Source: Glycomyces lechevalierae (GTDB lineage Bacteria; Actinomycetota; Actinomycetes; Mycobacteriales; Micromonosporaceae). Taken from it: a stretch of 64,000 nucleotides of DNA. Location of the stretch: the NCBI RefSeq assembly GCF_027622945.1, contig NZ_JAPZVQ010000001.1, positions 62,001-126,000 of the forward strand, read 5' to 3'. Numbering within the stretch: position 1 is the first letter of the stretch; each line of letters begins with the position of its first letter. Under the pieces are notes generated by a model. That model did no database searches and was not told the origin of the DNA. It worked only from the letters and a program-made list of their open reading frames with translations. The position numbers and the translations under genes are program-made. Of this stretch, positions 42,978 to 51,135 are shown in pieces.

Positions 42978-43976
42978 CTACATCGCCTTGGGGGTGTAGC
43001 GTTCCGCGAGCCAGTCCATCGTCTTGTCGGCGTCGGCGTCCACGACCTGGTGCTCGGGGTGGGCGTCGAGCCACTCGACGACCTCGCGGGCGCCGAGCCG
43101 GTAGGGGGTGGCGCCGAGGCCGAACTGGGGCACGAGGCGCTTGAGCTTGGTGTTGTCGAAGACCATGGAGTGGGCCTTGTCGCCGAGGAGGCCGGCGCCC
43201 CAGCGGGGGTCGGCGGCGGCGATGGCGTCGCTGGCGACGTGCACGAGGTTCGGTTCGACGCCGGCGGCTTCGGCGACCCACCCGAAGATCTGGTTCCAGG
43301 TGGGGGCCTCGTCGCCGGTGATGTGGAAGGCCTCGCCGATCGCCTCGTCCCTGCCGAGGAGGCCGGTGAAGCCGACGGCGAAGTCGCGGGCGTGGGTGAT
43401 GGTCCACAGCGAGGTGCCGTCGCCGTGGACGATGACGGGCTTGCCCGCGCGCATGCGGTCGACGACGGTCCAGCCGCCGTCGAAGGGCAGCATGGTCTCG
43501 TCGTAGGTGTGCGAGGGGCGGATGATCGTGGCGGGGAAGTCGCGTTCGCGGTAGGCGGCGACGAGCAGTTCCTCGCAGGCGATCTTGTCGCGGGAGTACT
43601 GCCAGTACGGGTTCTTGAGCGGGGTGGACTCGGTGACGGGCAGGCGCGCGGGCGGGGTCTGGTAGGCGCTCGCGGAGCTGATGAAGAGGTACTGGCCGGT
43701 GCGGTCGGCGAAGAGGTCGATGTCCCGCTGCACTTGCGCGGGAGTGAAGTTGACCCAGTTGACGACGGCGTCGAAGGTGCGATCGCCGAGGGCGTCGCGC
43801 ACCGACTGCGGGTCGTTGGCGTCGCCGGTGAGGAGGGCGACCTCGGGCGGCAGGGGCCGTTCGGCGGTGCGTCCGCGGTTGAGGACGGTGACGTCCAGGC
43901 CTTGCCGCACGGCCTCGCGCACGCACGAGGTGGAGATGCGGCCGGTACCGCCGATGAACAGCACGCTGACGGTCAT
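42978..43976 (-). CDS. NAD-dependent epimerase/dehydratase family protein
   Basis: A 332-residue extended SDR. FIGGTGRIS at the N-terminus binds NAD(P); the usual YxxxK catalytic pair appears as YSRDK (about 126-130), after the LFISSASAY strand. The C-terminal half (IFGWVAEAAGVEPNLVHVAS) fits enzymes acting on nucleotide sugars or reduced aldehydes, but the substrate is not apparent. ATG 43976 has AAAGGGG upstream. It is convergent with the AmiE-like gene, 25 bases away, and not linked to the Asp23 operon behind it. Confidence 0.8.
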   Translation of the reverse strand: MTVSVLFIGGTGRISTSCVREAVRQGLDVTVLNRGRTAERPLPPEVALLTGDANDPQSVRDALGDRTFDAVVNWVNFTPAQVQRDIDLFADRTGQYLFISSASAYQTPPARLPVTESTPLKNPYWQYSRDKIACEELLVAAYRERDFPATIIRPSHTYDETMLPFDGGWTVVDRMRAGKPVIVHGDGTSLWTITHARDFAVGFTGLLGRDEAIGEAFHITGDEAPTWNQIFGWVAEAAGVEPNLVHVASDAIAAADPRWGAGLLGDKAHSMVFDNTKLKRLVPQFGLGATPYRLGAREVVEWLDAHPEHQVVDADADKTMDWLAERYTPKAM

Positions 43977-44020
43977 GTGGAAACCCCTTTCGACGCTGGC
44001 ACGGGCCCACCCTACCCGGG

Positions 44021-44197
44021 TCAGCGGCGGCGGCGCCGGGGGTGACGGAAGGCGCTCCCCTCGCCGCCGAGCAGGGCTCCGGCGACGTAGCCGAGCCCGC
44101 CGAGCACGAGGACGAGCAGGACGGCCATGGCCTGTCCGACGATGATGGCGATGGCCAGGAGCATCCCGGCGAGCAGTCCCACGTATGACGCGCGCAT
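44021..44197 (-). CDS. small DUF2273-type membrane protein (Asp23-associated)
   Basis: A 58-residue protein with two hydrophobic helices (about 5-20 and 22-44) and a basic tail (RHPRRRRR). Length, the GLLAGMLLA start and the VLGGLGYVAGALLGG segment fit DUF2273 proteins, which are encoded with Asp23/AmaP. ATG 44197 has GAGGAGG upstream. It is the last gene of the operon, 74 bases after AmaP. A paralogue of the same length is at 45711. Confidence 0.75.
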   Translation of the reverse strand: MRASYVGLLAGMLLAIAIIVGQAMAVLLVLVLGGLGYVAGALLGGEGSAFRHPRRRRR

Positions 44198-44271
44198 GGC
44201 GCCTCCTCGGTGTGAGGGACCGGGGGTCGGTCCCGTTCCACTGTGGGTACCCGGATGAAGCGGGACTGAAC

Positions 44272-44835
44272 CTAGTGGACGCGGGGCGTGCGGCGGGCGC
44301 GTTCGCGGCGCGGGCCGTCGACGATGACGCGGACGGTGACCTCGCCGTCGGGGAAGGCCGTGGCGACGGTCTCGGCGAGGCTGCCGGCGGCCTTGATGAG
44401 CGATTCGCCGTCGGCGCGCGGGTCGACGTGGGCGCGCAGCCGGATGACTTGGCCGCCTTTGCGATCGAGACGGCGGCTGGTGACGTGGTCGACCGGGGCG
44501 TTGCGTTCGAGGTCGGCGCGCAGGCGGGGCGCGACGGAGCGGGCGTCGAGCTCGATCCGGTCGGATCCGTTGGCGGTCAAGGCGACACGGCCTTCGGCGG
44601 GGCGCGGGACGCGGGCGAGGAGCCACCAGACGGCGAGGACCGCGAGCACGACGGCGGCGGCGAGGGCGACCCATGCGAACCAGTCGGCGTCCACGACCCG
44701 GTCGACCGCGTCCGGGTCGAAGCGGCTCCAGACGCCCGCGAAGTCGAAGCGCCAGTCGGCGATGACGCCGCCGGCGGCGAGGAGGGCCAGGCCGATGACG
44801 GCGGCGGCGGGGCGGTCGATCGCGGGGGTCCTCAT
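44272..44835 (-). CDS. amaP: AmaP-like Asp23 membrane anchor
   Basis: A 187-residue protein with two N-terminal membrane helices (about 9-25 and 52-73) and a C-terminal cytosolic Asp23-like alpha/beta domain. In Firmicutes, AmaP anchors the alkaline shock protein Asp23 to the membrane. It overlaps the preceding gene by ATGA. The association with three Asp23-type proteins in one operon gives the assignment; the sequence itself is only moderately similar to the family. Confidence 0.7.
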   Translation of the reverse strand: MRTPAIDRPAAAVIGLALLAAGGVIADWRFDFAGVWSRFDPDAVDRVVDADWFAWVALAAAVVLAVLAVWWLLARVPRPAEGRVALTANGSDRIELDARSVAPRLRADLERNAPVDHVTSRRLDRKGGQVIRLRAHVDPRADGESLIKAAGSLAETVATAFPDGEVTVRVIVDGPRRERARRTPRVH

Positions 44836-45353
44836 CGGTGCGCCTCCTTGGCCTGCACGGCGACTTCGAGTTCGGCGAGGCCCTGCAGCCGCTCCCCCAC
44901 CGTCTCGAGGATGTCCGCGACGGCGGCTTCGCGGCCGGGCGCGAGCAGGGCCTTGACCTTGAGGCGGCGGCGGCGCAGTTCGCTGTCGGCGTGGAGGACG
45001 CCGGGGGCGCGGACGGCGGCGTCAGAGGCGAGCGCCTCGACGGCGCGGGGCGAGATCCAGAGGTCGCCGTCGCCGTCGGCGGGCAGGTGGCTGCGGCGGG
45101 CCGGGAGGAACGCGGCGATGAGGAACCAGAGTCCGAGGAGGACGGCGGCGGCGCCGCCGATCAGGACCCAGACGGAGGGTTCCGAATCGTGAAGGGCGGC
45201 AGCGGCGCTGCGCAGCCATGAGTCGGCGCCGGTCCAGCCGAGTTCGGCGGCGGCGTGCTGGGCGAGGAGCAAGGCGAGACCGGCGAGGAGGAGCGCGGCG
45301 AGGACGGCGGGCCAGGTGGCGGCGGGGCCGTGGCGGGGATCGCGGAGCTTCAC
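44832..45353 (-). CDS. DUF6286-type membrane protein
   Basis: A 173-residue protein with two membrane helices (about 14-32 and 61-84), then a cytosolic alpha/beta domain with LWISPRAVEALASDAA and a stretch LRRRRLKVKALLAPG, which is Asp23-like. Such proteins (DUF6286) are encoded in actinobacterial Asp23/AmaP clusters. It overlaps both its upstream and downstream genes by four bases. It probably works as a second anchor for an Asp23 protein. Confidence 0.7.
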   Translation of the reverse strand: MKLRDPRHGPAATWPAVLAALLLAGLALLLAQHAAAELGWTGADSWLRSAAAALHDSEPSVWVLIGGAAAVLLGLWFLIAAFLPARRSHLPADGDGDLWISPRAVEALASDAAVRAPGVLHADSELRRRRLKVKALLAPGREAAVADILETVGERLQGLAELEVAVQAKEAHR

Positions 45354-45718
45354 AGGACCCTCCGTTCGGCCCGCACGGGGGCGTCGACGAGGTGGATCAC
45401 GACGTCGAGGGAGACGAGGTCGTAGCCGGTGATGCGGGTGGTCTCGGCGCGCACACTGCTGGTCAGGTCGCGGGCGACCCGCCCGATGGGGCCGGGCCAG
45501 ACGATGCCGACGTCCAGGTGGGCCCAGATGCGGCCGTGCTTGACGGTGGCGTGGGCGCGCGGGCGGCGCGATGCGGCGGTGCCTTCGCAGGCGAGCGCGG
45601 CGCCTTCGAGGATATGGGCGACGGCGGCGTCGGCCAGGCGCAGGCCGCCGCGCTCCGCCGGTGGCCGGTCGGCGCCCGAGCCGGGGAGGTCGGCGAGGGT
45701 GAAGGCGGTGTCAGTCAC
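45350..45718 (-). CDS. Asp23/Gls24-family envelope stress protein
   Basis: A 122-residue protein with the Asp23 alpha/beta fold: LADAAVAHILEGAALACEG, the strand IWAHLDVGIVW, PIGRVARDLTSSVRAETTRI and the final VSLDVVIHLVD. It begins with GTG 45718, which overlaps the end of the small DUF2273 gene by eight bases, and it overlaps the DUF6286 gene by four. Function is envelope-linked and not defined in actinobacteria. Confidence 0.78.
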   Translation of the reverse strand: MTDTAFTLADLPGSGADRPPAERGGLRLADAAVAHILEGAALACEGTAASRRPRAHATVKHGRIWAHLDVGIVWPGPIGRVARDLTSSVRAETTRITGYDLVSLDVVIHLVDAPVRAERRVL

Positions 45719-45887
45719 GGCGGCCTCGGAAGCGCTCGAGGACGTCGAACTCGCCGCTGAGCCTCCCGGCGACCGCGAAGCCGATCGCGCCGAGGACGAC
45801 GGCGAGCAGGAAGCCGGTGAAGCCGCCGGCGATGGCGGCCAGCGCCAGCAGCAGCCCGGCCACCAGGCCGGCGAAGGAAGCCTTCAT
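45711..45887 (-). CDS. second small DUF2273-type membrane protein
   Basis: A 58-residue frame, ATG 45887 to TGA 45711, beginning MKASFAGLVAGLLLALAAIA and ending EFDVLERFRGRRD. Two hydrophobic stretches (about 5-21 and 24-42) and the same length and start as the 44021 gene mark it as a paralogue. It fills an otherwise empty 172-base gap between two Asp23-type genes and overlaps the downstream one by eight bases, the usual spacing of this operon. The segment upstream reads GGACTGACC, a weak ribosome binding site. Confidence 0.7.
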   Translation of the reverse strand: MKASFAGLVAGLLLALAAIAGGFTGFLLAVVLGAIGFAVAGRLSGEFDVLERFRGRRD

Positions 45888-45889
45888 GG

Positions 45890-46186
45890 TCAGTCCTCTT
45901 TCCTCGGTTCGGCGACGTCCTCGACGGTGACGGCGACGGGCCGCCCGCCCGCGAGGGGCGCCACGGCCGTGCGGATCGCGGCGGCGGTGAGCGGGATGTC
46001 GGCGTCCCAGTCGACGGCGACGTGGACCTCGCAGGCGGTGTCGCCGAGGCGCAGGCCGGGCACGCGGCGGCCGGGCAGCAGGACGGCGATCTCGCCTTGG
46101 ACGCCGCCGTGGAGGTCGCTCACGCCGGGCACGGCGCGGACGACGGCGGCGATGGCGTCCACGCTCGCGGCGAAGTCGTCGGGCAT
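45890..46186 (-). CDS. short Asp23-related protein
   Basis: A 98-residue protein from ATG 46186, which has GGAG eight bases upstream; a GTG at 46207 adds seven residues but its purine tract abuts the codon. Strands LRLGDTACEVHVAVDWDADI and AGGRPVAVTVEDV, with a helix between (PLTAAAIRTAVAPL), give a one-domain alpha/beta form like half of an Asp23 unit. It follows the first Asp23 gene and precedes the 58-residue membrane protein by two bases. The role in the complex is not known. Confidence 0.65.
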   Translation of the reverse strand: MPDDFAASVDAIAAVVRAVPGVSDLHGGVQGEIAVLLPGRRVPGLRLGDTACEVHVAVDWDADIPLTAAAIRTAVAPLAGGRPVAVTVEDVAEPRKED

Positions 46187-46214
46187 CTTCTCGGCTCCGT
46201 TGCTCACCCTTTGG

Positions 46215-46658
46215 CTATTCGACCCGCGGTTCGGCCTCGGGCTCGTTGTCGGCTTCATCGGGCAGGTGCACGTCGTGGACGACGAGGTTGACCTCGGTGA
46301 CCTCGAGGCCGGTCATGCGCTCGACCGAGGCGATGACGTTGCGGCGCACGCCGGCGGCGAGGTCGGCGATGGCGACCCCGTATTCGGCGACGACGTCGAG
46401 GTCGACGGCGGCCTGGCGTTCGCCGACTTCGACGGAGACGCCTTGGCCGTAGTTGGTGCGCGAGCCGGGGATGCGCTCGCGGAGGGCGCCCACGGCGCGG
46501 CTGCCGGAGCCGCCGAGCTGGTGGACACCTTCGACCTCGCGGGTGGCGATCCCGGCGATCTTGGCGACGACCTGGTCGGCTATCACGGTCTTGCCCTGCT
46601 CGCTGGCGAGCGGTCCGTCGTCCTTGGTCTCGATGGTCGTGGCGCGCTTCTCCGTCAT
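46215..46658 (-). CDS. Asp23/Gls24-family envelope stress protein, first gene of operon
   Basis: A 147-residue Asp23 protein with KTVIADQVVAKIAGIATREV, the glycine-rich LGGSGSRAVGAL, VSVEVGERQAAVDLDVVAEYG and a final LEVTEVNLVVHDVHLPD, all typical. The acidic C-terminus (DEADNEPEAEPRVE) is outside the fold. ATG 46658 has GGAGGA upstream. It leads a seven-gene operon that runs to 44021. No stress promoter could be recognised with confidence in the 172-base gap to the divergent GH30 gene. Confidence 0.88.
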   Translation of the reverse strand: MTEKRATTIETKDDGPLASEQGKTVIADQVVAKIAGIATREVEGVHQLGGSGSRAVGALRERIPGSRTNYGQGVSVEVGERQAAVDLDVVAEYGVAIADLAAGVRRNVIASVERMTGLEVTEVNLVVHDVHLPDEADNEPEAEPRVE

Positions 46659-46757
46659 CACTGTCCTCCCCTGTCGCAGTCCGCCTCTCACCGTCGCACA
46701 TGACGAGGGGGTTGTCACGGAAAGTGATGATCGCGGGTGGCGGCCTTTTTCTCATGC

Positions 46758-46783
46758 TTTATCGAAGGAGTTGACTTTATCGA
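46758..46783 (+). promoter_or_regulatory. TTTATCGA direct repeats around a -35-like TTGACT
   Basis: TTTATCGA occurs at 46758-46765 and 46776-46783, 18 bases apart, with TTGACT at 46771-46776. They are upstream of the GH30 gene start at 46831 and may hold its promoter or an activator site. No clear -10 box is seen. Confidence 0.3.
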
Positions 46784-46830
46784 TTCGCGGTGCCATCATC
46801 GGAGCCATCCCGACCTTCTGGAGGCTCGCC

Positions 46831-48288
46831 ATGCGTCGTCGCACCCTCATCTCCGCCGCCGGCGCCGGCTCGCTCGGCGCCCTCGCCGCGCCCGGCGCGG
46901 CGCAGGCCGACTACACGACCACCGTCAACCCGGGCACGAACTGGGGCACCTGGGAGGGCTGGGGCACCTCGCTCGCGTGGTGGGGCAGGGCCTTCGGCAA
47001 CCGCAACGACCTCGCGGACATCATGTTCACGCGCAACACCGTCGCGTTCGGCGGCGCGAACCTGCCGGGCCTGGGCCTGAACATCGTCCGGTACAACGCC
47101 GGCGCCTGCTCGTGGAACTCGATCGACGGCCAGTCGATGGTCGTCTCTCCGAACATGATGCGCTCGCGCCAGATCGACGGGTACTGGCTCGACTGGAACT
47201 CCAGCGACCCGGCGTCCTCGTCCTGGGACTGGTTCGTCGACAGCGCGCAGCGCAACCTCATGTGGAAGGCCCGCGACCGGGGCGCGAACATCTTCGAGCT
47301 GTTCTCGAACTCGCCGATGTGGTGGATGTGCGTGAACCACAACCCCTCCGGCGGCTCGGACGGGAACGCGGACAACCTGCAGTCGTGGAACCGGCAGCAG
47401 CACGCCGTGTACATGGCCACGGTGGCGAAGTACGCGCACGACAACTGGGGCGTGGACTTCGACTACGTGGACCCGTTCAACGAGCCGATCGCGAACTGGT
47501 GGACGGCCACCGGCACGCAGGAGGGCTGCCACTTCAACGTCGCGACCCAGTCGGTCGTCATCGACCACCTCCGGGCGGAGCTGGACGCGCGCGGGCTCTC
47601 GTGGCTGCCGATCACCGCCTCGGACGAGTCGCTGTACGACCAGGCCGTGAGCACCTGGAACGGCCTCACCAGCTCCGCGAAGGGCAAGATCGGGAAGGTC
47701 AACGTCCACGGCTACCAGTACGAGAACGGCCGCCGCGACTCCGTCTACAGCGCCGTGAGCGCCGCCGGGAAGAAGCTCTGGAACTCCGAGTACGGCGAGA
47801 ACGACGCCACCGGGATGCGCCTGGCGCGCAACCTGAACCTCGACTTCCGCTGGCTGCACCCGACCGCGTGGTGCTACTGGCAGGTCCTCGACGGCGGCGG
47901 CTGGGGCCTCATCGAGGCCAACAACGAGACCGGCTCGCTCGGCTCCGCGAACGCCAAGTACTTCGTGTACGCCCAGTACGCGCGGCACATCCGGCCCGGG
48001 ATGCGGATCATCGACGGCGGCGAGGCCAACACGGTCGCCGCCTACGACGCGGCCGCGCGGCGGCTCGTGCTCGTCACCACGAACTACGGTACGGCGCAGA
48101 CGGTCACGTACGACCTCTCGCGCTTCGCCACGGTGCCGAACGGGACGGTCACGCGCTGGTCGACCCAGACCGGCGGCTCCGAGCGGTACGCGCGGTACAC
48201 GGACACGCAGGTGTCGTCCAAGCGGTTCTCGCGCACGTTCCCGGCGAACACGGTGCAGACCTTCGAGATCGAGGGCGTCGTCATCTAG
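46831..48288 (+). CDS. secreted GH30-family glycosidase, probable endo-beta-1,6-galactanase
   Basis: A 485-residue secreted enzyme. A twin-arginine-like signal (MRRRTLISAAGAG, cleavage near AQAD) leads into a TIM barrel with the GWGTSLAWWG start of GH30 subfamily 5. Acid/base is Glu218 in DPFNEP and nucleophile is Glu320 in LWNSEYGE. A beta-sandwich follows (about 390-485) and completes the GH30 layout. Relatives from Streptomyces and fungi cut beta-1,6-galactan side chains of arabinogalactan proteins. ATG 46831 has GGAGG upstream. It is monocistronic, divergent from the Asp23 operon. Confidence 0.82.
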   Translation: MRRRTLISAAGAGSLGALAAPGAAQADYTTTVNPGTNWGTWEGWGTSLAWWGRAFGNRNDLADIMFTRNTVAFGGANLPGLGLNIVRYNAGACSWNSIDGQSMVVSPNMMRSRQIDGYWLDWNSSDPASSSWDWFVDSAQRNLMWKARDRGANIFELFSNSPMWWMCVNHNPSGGSDGNADNLQSWNRQQHAVYMATVAKYAHDNWGVDFDYVDPFNEPIANWWTATGTQEGCHFNVATQSVVIDHLRAELDARGLSWLPITASDESLYDQAVSTWNGLTSSAKGKIGKVNVHGYQYENGRRDSVYSAVSAAGKKLWNSEYGENDATGMRLARNLNLDFRWLHPTAWCYWQVLDGGGWGLIEANNETGSLGSANAKYFVYAQYARHIRPGMRIIDGGEANTVAAYDAAARRLVLVTTNYGTAQTVTYDLSRFATVPNGTVTRWSTQTGGSERYARYTDTQVSSKRFSRTFPANTVQTFEIEGVVI

Positions 48289-48389
48289 GAAGACGGGCGA
48301 AGCCGGGCGTGTTGTCTGGCTGTTTTCGGCATGATCGTCCTGAGCCGGATGCGGAGAATGACACGCCCGTAATCCGTCGCGACCAGGGG

Positions 48390-48409
48390 TCCGGGGCCTT
48401 GACCCCGGA
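48390..48409 (+). terminator. hairpin downstream of GH30 gene
   Basis: TCCGGGG (48390-48396) pairs with CCCCGGA (48403-48409) around a six-base loop; nested in a longer imperfect GGGGTC/GACCCC repeat. It lies 100 bases after the GH30 stop. Confidence 0.4.
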
Positions 48410-48506
48410 TCTCGGAGCTCACTGCAACCCGCCAACCTATGCTGTCGGAGGGAGGATCCCAGAGGGGTCGTCGAATAGCACGAACGCGATGCTATTGGAG
48501 GTAGTG

Positions 48507-49097
48507 ATGCGATCACCTTCCACACCGTCAGTCCACAACGGACGACGCGAAGAGCAGTCTCACCGCAATCGACCGTTGCTTCGGGTGTTGCTCGAAGCAG
48601 CAGGAGCCATGACGCTCGTCATGGGCGTCATCGCGACTTCGCCCGCAGGCGGAGATCGGGAGCAAGCACCCGAAGTCGCACACGACTTCGAACTCGTCGA
48701 CTTCCAGCCGCTCGACACGGGCGACGACGCAATGATGGACGACGAAACGATGATGGAGGAGTCGGACGACGGCACCTCCGAGGAACCGCAGATGCAGGAG
48801 TCCGAATCCACGGATCCCGCGTTCATGTACGAGAACTGCGACGCGGCACGCGAGGACGGCGCGGCTCCCGTCCTCGAGGGCGAACACGGCTTCGGCCCGC
48901 ACCTCGACGCCGACAACGACGGCATCGGGTGCGAGCACTGGTCCGGGCCCAGCAACGGAGATACCAATACCTCCGAGTCCGGGTACCAGAACTGCACCGA
49001 GGCCAGTGCTGACGGGAGGTTCGACATCCCCGAAAGCGATCCTGCGTACGCAGAACACCTGGACGGCGACAACGACGGCGTCGCTTGCGAAAGCTAG
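48507..49097 (+). CDS. exported protein with two Excalibur calcium-binding domains
   Basis: A 196-residue protein. A hydrophobic stretch (about 24-45) after a basic start is a signal or membrane anchor. An acidic, methionine-rich linker (about 50-105) follows. Two Excalibur domains lie at about 108-143 (YENCDAA...DADNDGIGCE) and 160-196 (YQNCTEA...DGDNDGVACES); each has the paired cysteines and DxDxDGxxCE loop thought to bind calcium outside the cell. ATG 48507 has GGAGG upstream. Base composition is less GC-biased in the first part than in its neighbours. The function is not known. Confidence 0.85.
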   Translation: MRSPSTPSVHNGRREEQSHRNRPLLRVLLEAAGAMTLVMGVIATSPAGGDREQAPEVAHDFELVDFQPLDTGDDAMMDDETMMEESDDGTSEEPQMQESESTDPAFMYENCDAAREDGAAPVLEGEHGFGPHLDADNDGIGCEHWSGPSNGDTNTSESGYQNCTEASADGRFDIPESDPAYAEHLDGDNDGVACES

Positions 49098-49117
49098 TGC
49101 ACTGTCGTCGAGCGGAA

Positions 49118-49146
49118 GCGCCGCTCGCCCGTTGGGCGGGCGGCGC
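49118..49146 (+). terminator. hairpin terminator after Excalibur gene
   Basis: Thirteen-base arms (49118-49130 and 49134-49146) with a single G-T wobble and a three-base loop, 20 bases after the stop codon at 49097. Confidence 0.7.
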
Positions 49147-49307
49147 CCGTTCTCTGCATGAGGACGACCCCGCCGTTCTAGACGATGCCGCGGCCTGTTT
49201 CAGCAGGTTCTAGGTGGTCCCGCCGTTGGGCCGCCGTCGTCGATATCCTGCGCCGGACACGGCTGTGGGGCGGCCCGTGCGAGCCGCCCTGAATGTCGTC
49301 CAGCGCG

Positions 49308-49712
49308 TCAGCGGTACTCGGTGATCTCAGGCGCCTTGGCGACCGCGATGGCCCAGATGCTGAAGATCGCCAGGGCGATGATCAGCAGCGACCAGAACGG
49401 GTAGAACGGCAGGTACAGGAAGTTGTTGATGAGTACCAGGCACGCCAGGACGATACCTGCGACGCGCGCCCAAGTGGCCCCGCTGAAGAGCGAGAAGCCC
49501 ACGAGTGCCGTGATCACGCCGAGGATCAGGTGGATCCAACCCCAAGCGGTCGTGTCCACGTTGACCACGTAGTCGGCGACCTCGGTGTAGAAGTCGTCGG
49601 TCGCGATGCCGAAGATGCCCTCGATGGCCTGCCAGACGCCGATCATGATCATGCTGACTGCGGCGAAGACCATGCCTCCGGCGGCCCAGGCCGCCTTGGT
49701 TTCCCGGTCCAT
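49308..49712 (-). CDS. four-helix membrane protein (DUF7144-like)
   Basis: A 134-residue protein with four hydrophobic helices (about 8-33, 53-71, 77-96, 99-121). The WGWIHLILGVITALVGFSLF segment in helix 2 and the TWARVAGIVLACLVLINNFL segment in helix 3 match a widespread actinobacterial family of unknown role (DUF7144). ATG 49712 has GAGGAGGG upstream; a longer in-frame start at 49745 is not needed. It is monocistronic between unrelated genes. Confidence 0.78.
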   Translation of the reverse strand: MDRETKAAWAAGGMVFAAVSMIMIGVWQAIEGIFGIATDDFYTEVADYVVNVDTTAWGWIHLILGVITALVGFSLFSGATWARVAGIVLACLVLINNFLYLPFYPFWSLLIIALAIFSIWAIAVAKAPEITEYR

Positions 49713-49811
49713 ATCGATCCCTCCTCGGGATGGTGATGCCTTCACGGTATGCCCGTTCGGCCTCGGACCTGGGCGAATGCGGAAGATTCGGCTGAAACGG
49801 ACGCGCGAAAA

Positions 49812-49841
49812 CCGCCGGGCGCCTCTGGGAGCGCCCGGCGG
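49812..49841 (-). terminator. hairpin terminator after CBM2-SGNH gene
   Basis: Perfect 11-base arms, CCGCCGGGCGC (49812-49822) and its complement (49831-49841), loop of eight bases, 54 bases beyond the stop codon at 49896. Confidence 0.7.
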
Positions 49842-49895
49842 CCGGGTTCAGCCGAAGCCGAGGTCAGGACAGGCCGTGCTCAGGAGAGGCTGCGC

Positions 49896-50990
49896 TCAGG
49901 AGAGGACCTGGTCGAGGGCCTCGAACCAGTTGGCGGCGAGTTTGACGTAGCCGTCCTCGTCGGGGTGGACGCCGTCGTAGGTGTCGACCGCCGGGTCGAA
50001 ACCGGTCCACTGGTCGACCACGATGACCGGGGATTCGGCCGTGGTCTGCCCGGCGGCCCAGGCGGGGATCGTGGCGTTGAAGTCGATCGCGCGCTGCGGG
50101 CAGTCGGTGCAGCCGAACGACGCGTCGGGATGCAGCGGGATGATCTGCGCGACGAGGATGACCGCGTCCGGGTTGAGTTCGCGCAGGTCGGCGACGATCT
50201 GGGTGTAGGCGGCGAGGATCTGGGAGGGCGGGATCGCCGACCAGACGTCGTTGGTCGCGAAGTGCATCATCAGCACATCTGGGGTGTTCTGCTCCAGCCA
50301 CATGCGGACGTTGCCGTTCGCGACGGACTGGGTGACCTGGTAGCCGCCGTGGCCCTCGTGGTCGGGGTCGGAGCCGGCCGGGTTGCAGGCCTGGGAGAGG
50401 GAGCCGACGAAGTCGACCTCGTGGCCGGCCTTGTCGAGGAGGTCCCAGAGGTTGCCGCGCCAGCAGCCGGGGCTGCCGGTGATGGAGTCGCCGAGCGGCA
50501 TGATCTTGACGGCCTCGCCGGGCGGTTCCTCGGTGGGCGTCTCGGTCGGGTCGGTGGGCCCGGTCGTGGGGTCCACCTGGCCGTCGCAGAGGTCGCCGTT
50601 GAGGGTGATCGACTGCGGGGCGGCGGTGCTGCCCGAGCCGATGAAGCCGAAGACCTCGCGGGTCTGGCCGGAGGCGATGGCGCCGTTCCAGCCGACGTCG
50701 GAGCCGGTGAAGCCGGTGCCGGTCTGGTGCCAGTCGACGTTCCACGCGCTGGAGACCTGGGTGCCTGCCGGGAAGTCCCAGGTGAGGTCCCAGCCGTTGA
50801 TCGGTTCGGCGGCGGTGATCGAGACGTTCGCCTGGAATCCGCCGCCCCAACTGGAGACGATCGTGTAGTCGACCTCGCAGCCGTCTTCGGCCTGGGCCTG
50901 GTTGGCGGTGGCGATCGTCAGCGCACCCGCGCTGAGGGCCGCGACCGCGGCGGTGGCGAGGGCCAGCCGCCTCTTTCTGGTGTTTCGCAT
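49896..50990 (-). CDS. secreted SGNH-hydrolase with N-terminal CBM2 (acetylxylan esterase-like)
   Basis: A 364-residue exported protein. Signal peptide (1-34, ending QAQAED), CBM2 module (about 36-136; WGGGFQANVSITAAEPINGW, then WNVDWHQTG), a Thr/Pro/Glu linker (about 138-158) and an SGNH/GDSL hydrolase domain: block I GDSITGSPG with the nucleophile Ser, an FATNDVW block with Asn, and DGVHPDEDG with the Asp-His pair. This arrangement is that of CE3-type carbohydrate esterases, which deacetylate xylan on plant walls. ATG 50990 has AAAGGA upstream, just after a CebR-like operator. Control by cellobiose is likely. Confidence 0.88.
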   Translation of the reverse strand: MRNTRKRRLALATAAVAALSAGALTIATANQAQAEDGCEVDYTIVSSWGGGFQANVSITAAEPINGWDLTWDFPAGTQVSSAWNVDWHQTGTGFTGSDVGWNGAIASGQTREVFGFIGSGSTAAPQSITLNGDLCDGQVDPTTGPTDPTETPTEEPPGEAVKIMPLGDSITGSPGCWRGNLWDLLDKAGHEVDFVGSLSQACNPAGSDPDHEGHGGYQVTQSVANGNVRMWLEQNTPDVLMMHFATNDVWSAIPPSQILAAYTQIVADLRELNPDAVILVAQIIPLHPDASFGCTDCPQRAIDFNATIPAWAAGQTTAESPVIVVDQWTGFDPAVDTYDGVHPDEDGYVKLAANWFEALDQVLS

Positions 50991-51003
50991 ATCGCAACGT
51001 CCT

Positions 51004-51021
51004 TTCGGGAGCGCTCCCGAA
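51004..51021. promoter_or_regulatory. CebR-like operator upstream of the CBM2-SGNH esterase gene
   Basis: TTCGGGAGCGCTCCCGAA is a perfect 18-base palindrome with the GGGAGCGCTCCC core of the Streptomyces CebR box (consensus TGGGAGCGCTCCCA). It lies 14 bases upstream of the ATG at 50990, between the ribosome binding site and the promoter, so bound CebR would block transcription until cello-oligosaccharides appear. Confidence 0.8.
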
Positions 51022-51135
51022 GCATCGTAGCGAGGTTTAATTTACGTAGTCAAGTATATGAATGCCATGGTCTCGCACGGGCCTTCGTCGGATCCCGGGG
51101 GTACGCTCCGAAGCGGGCGACGGAAGGGGCGGGGC

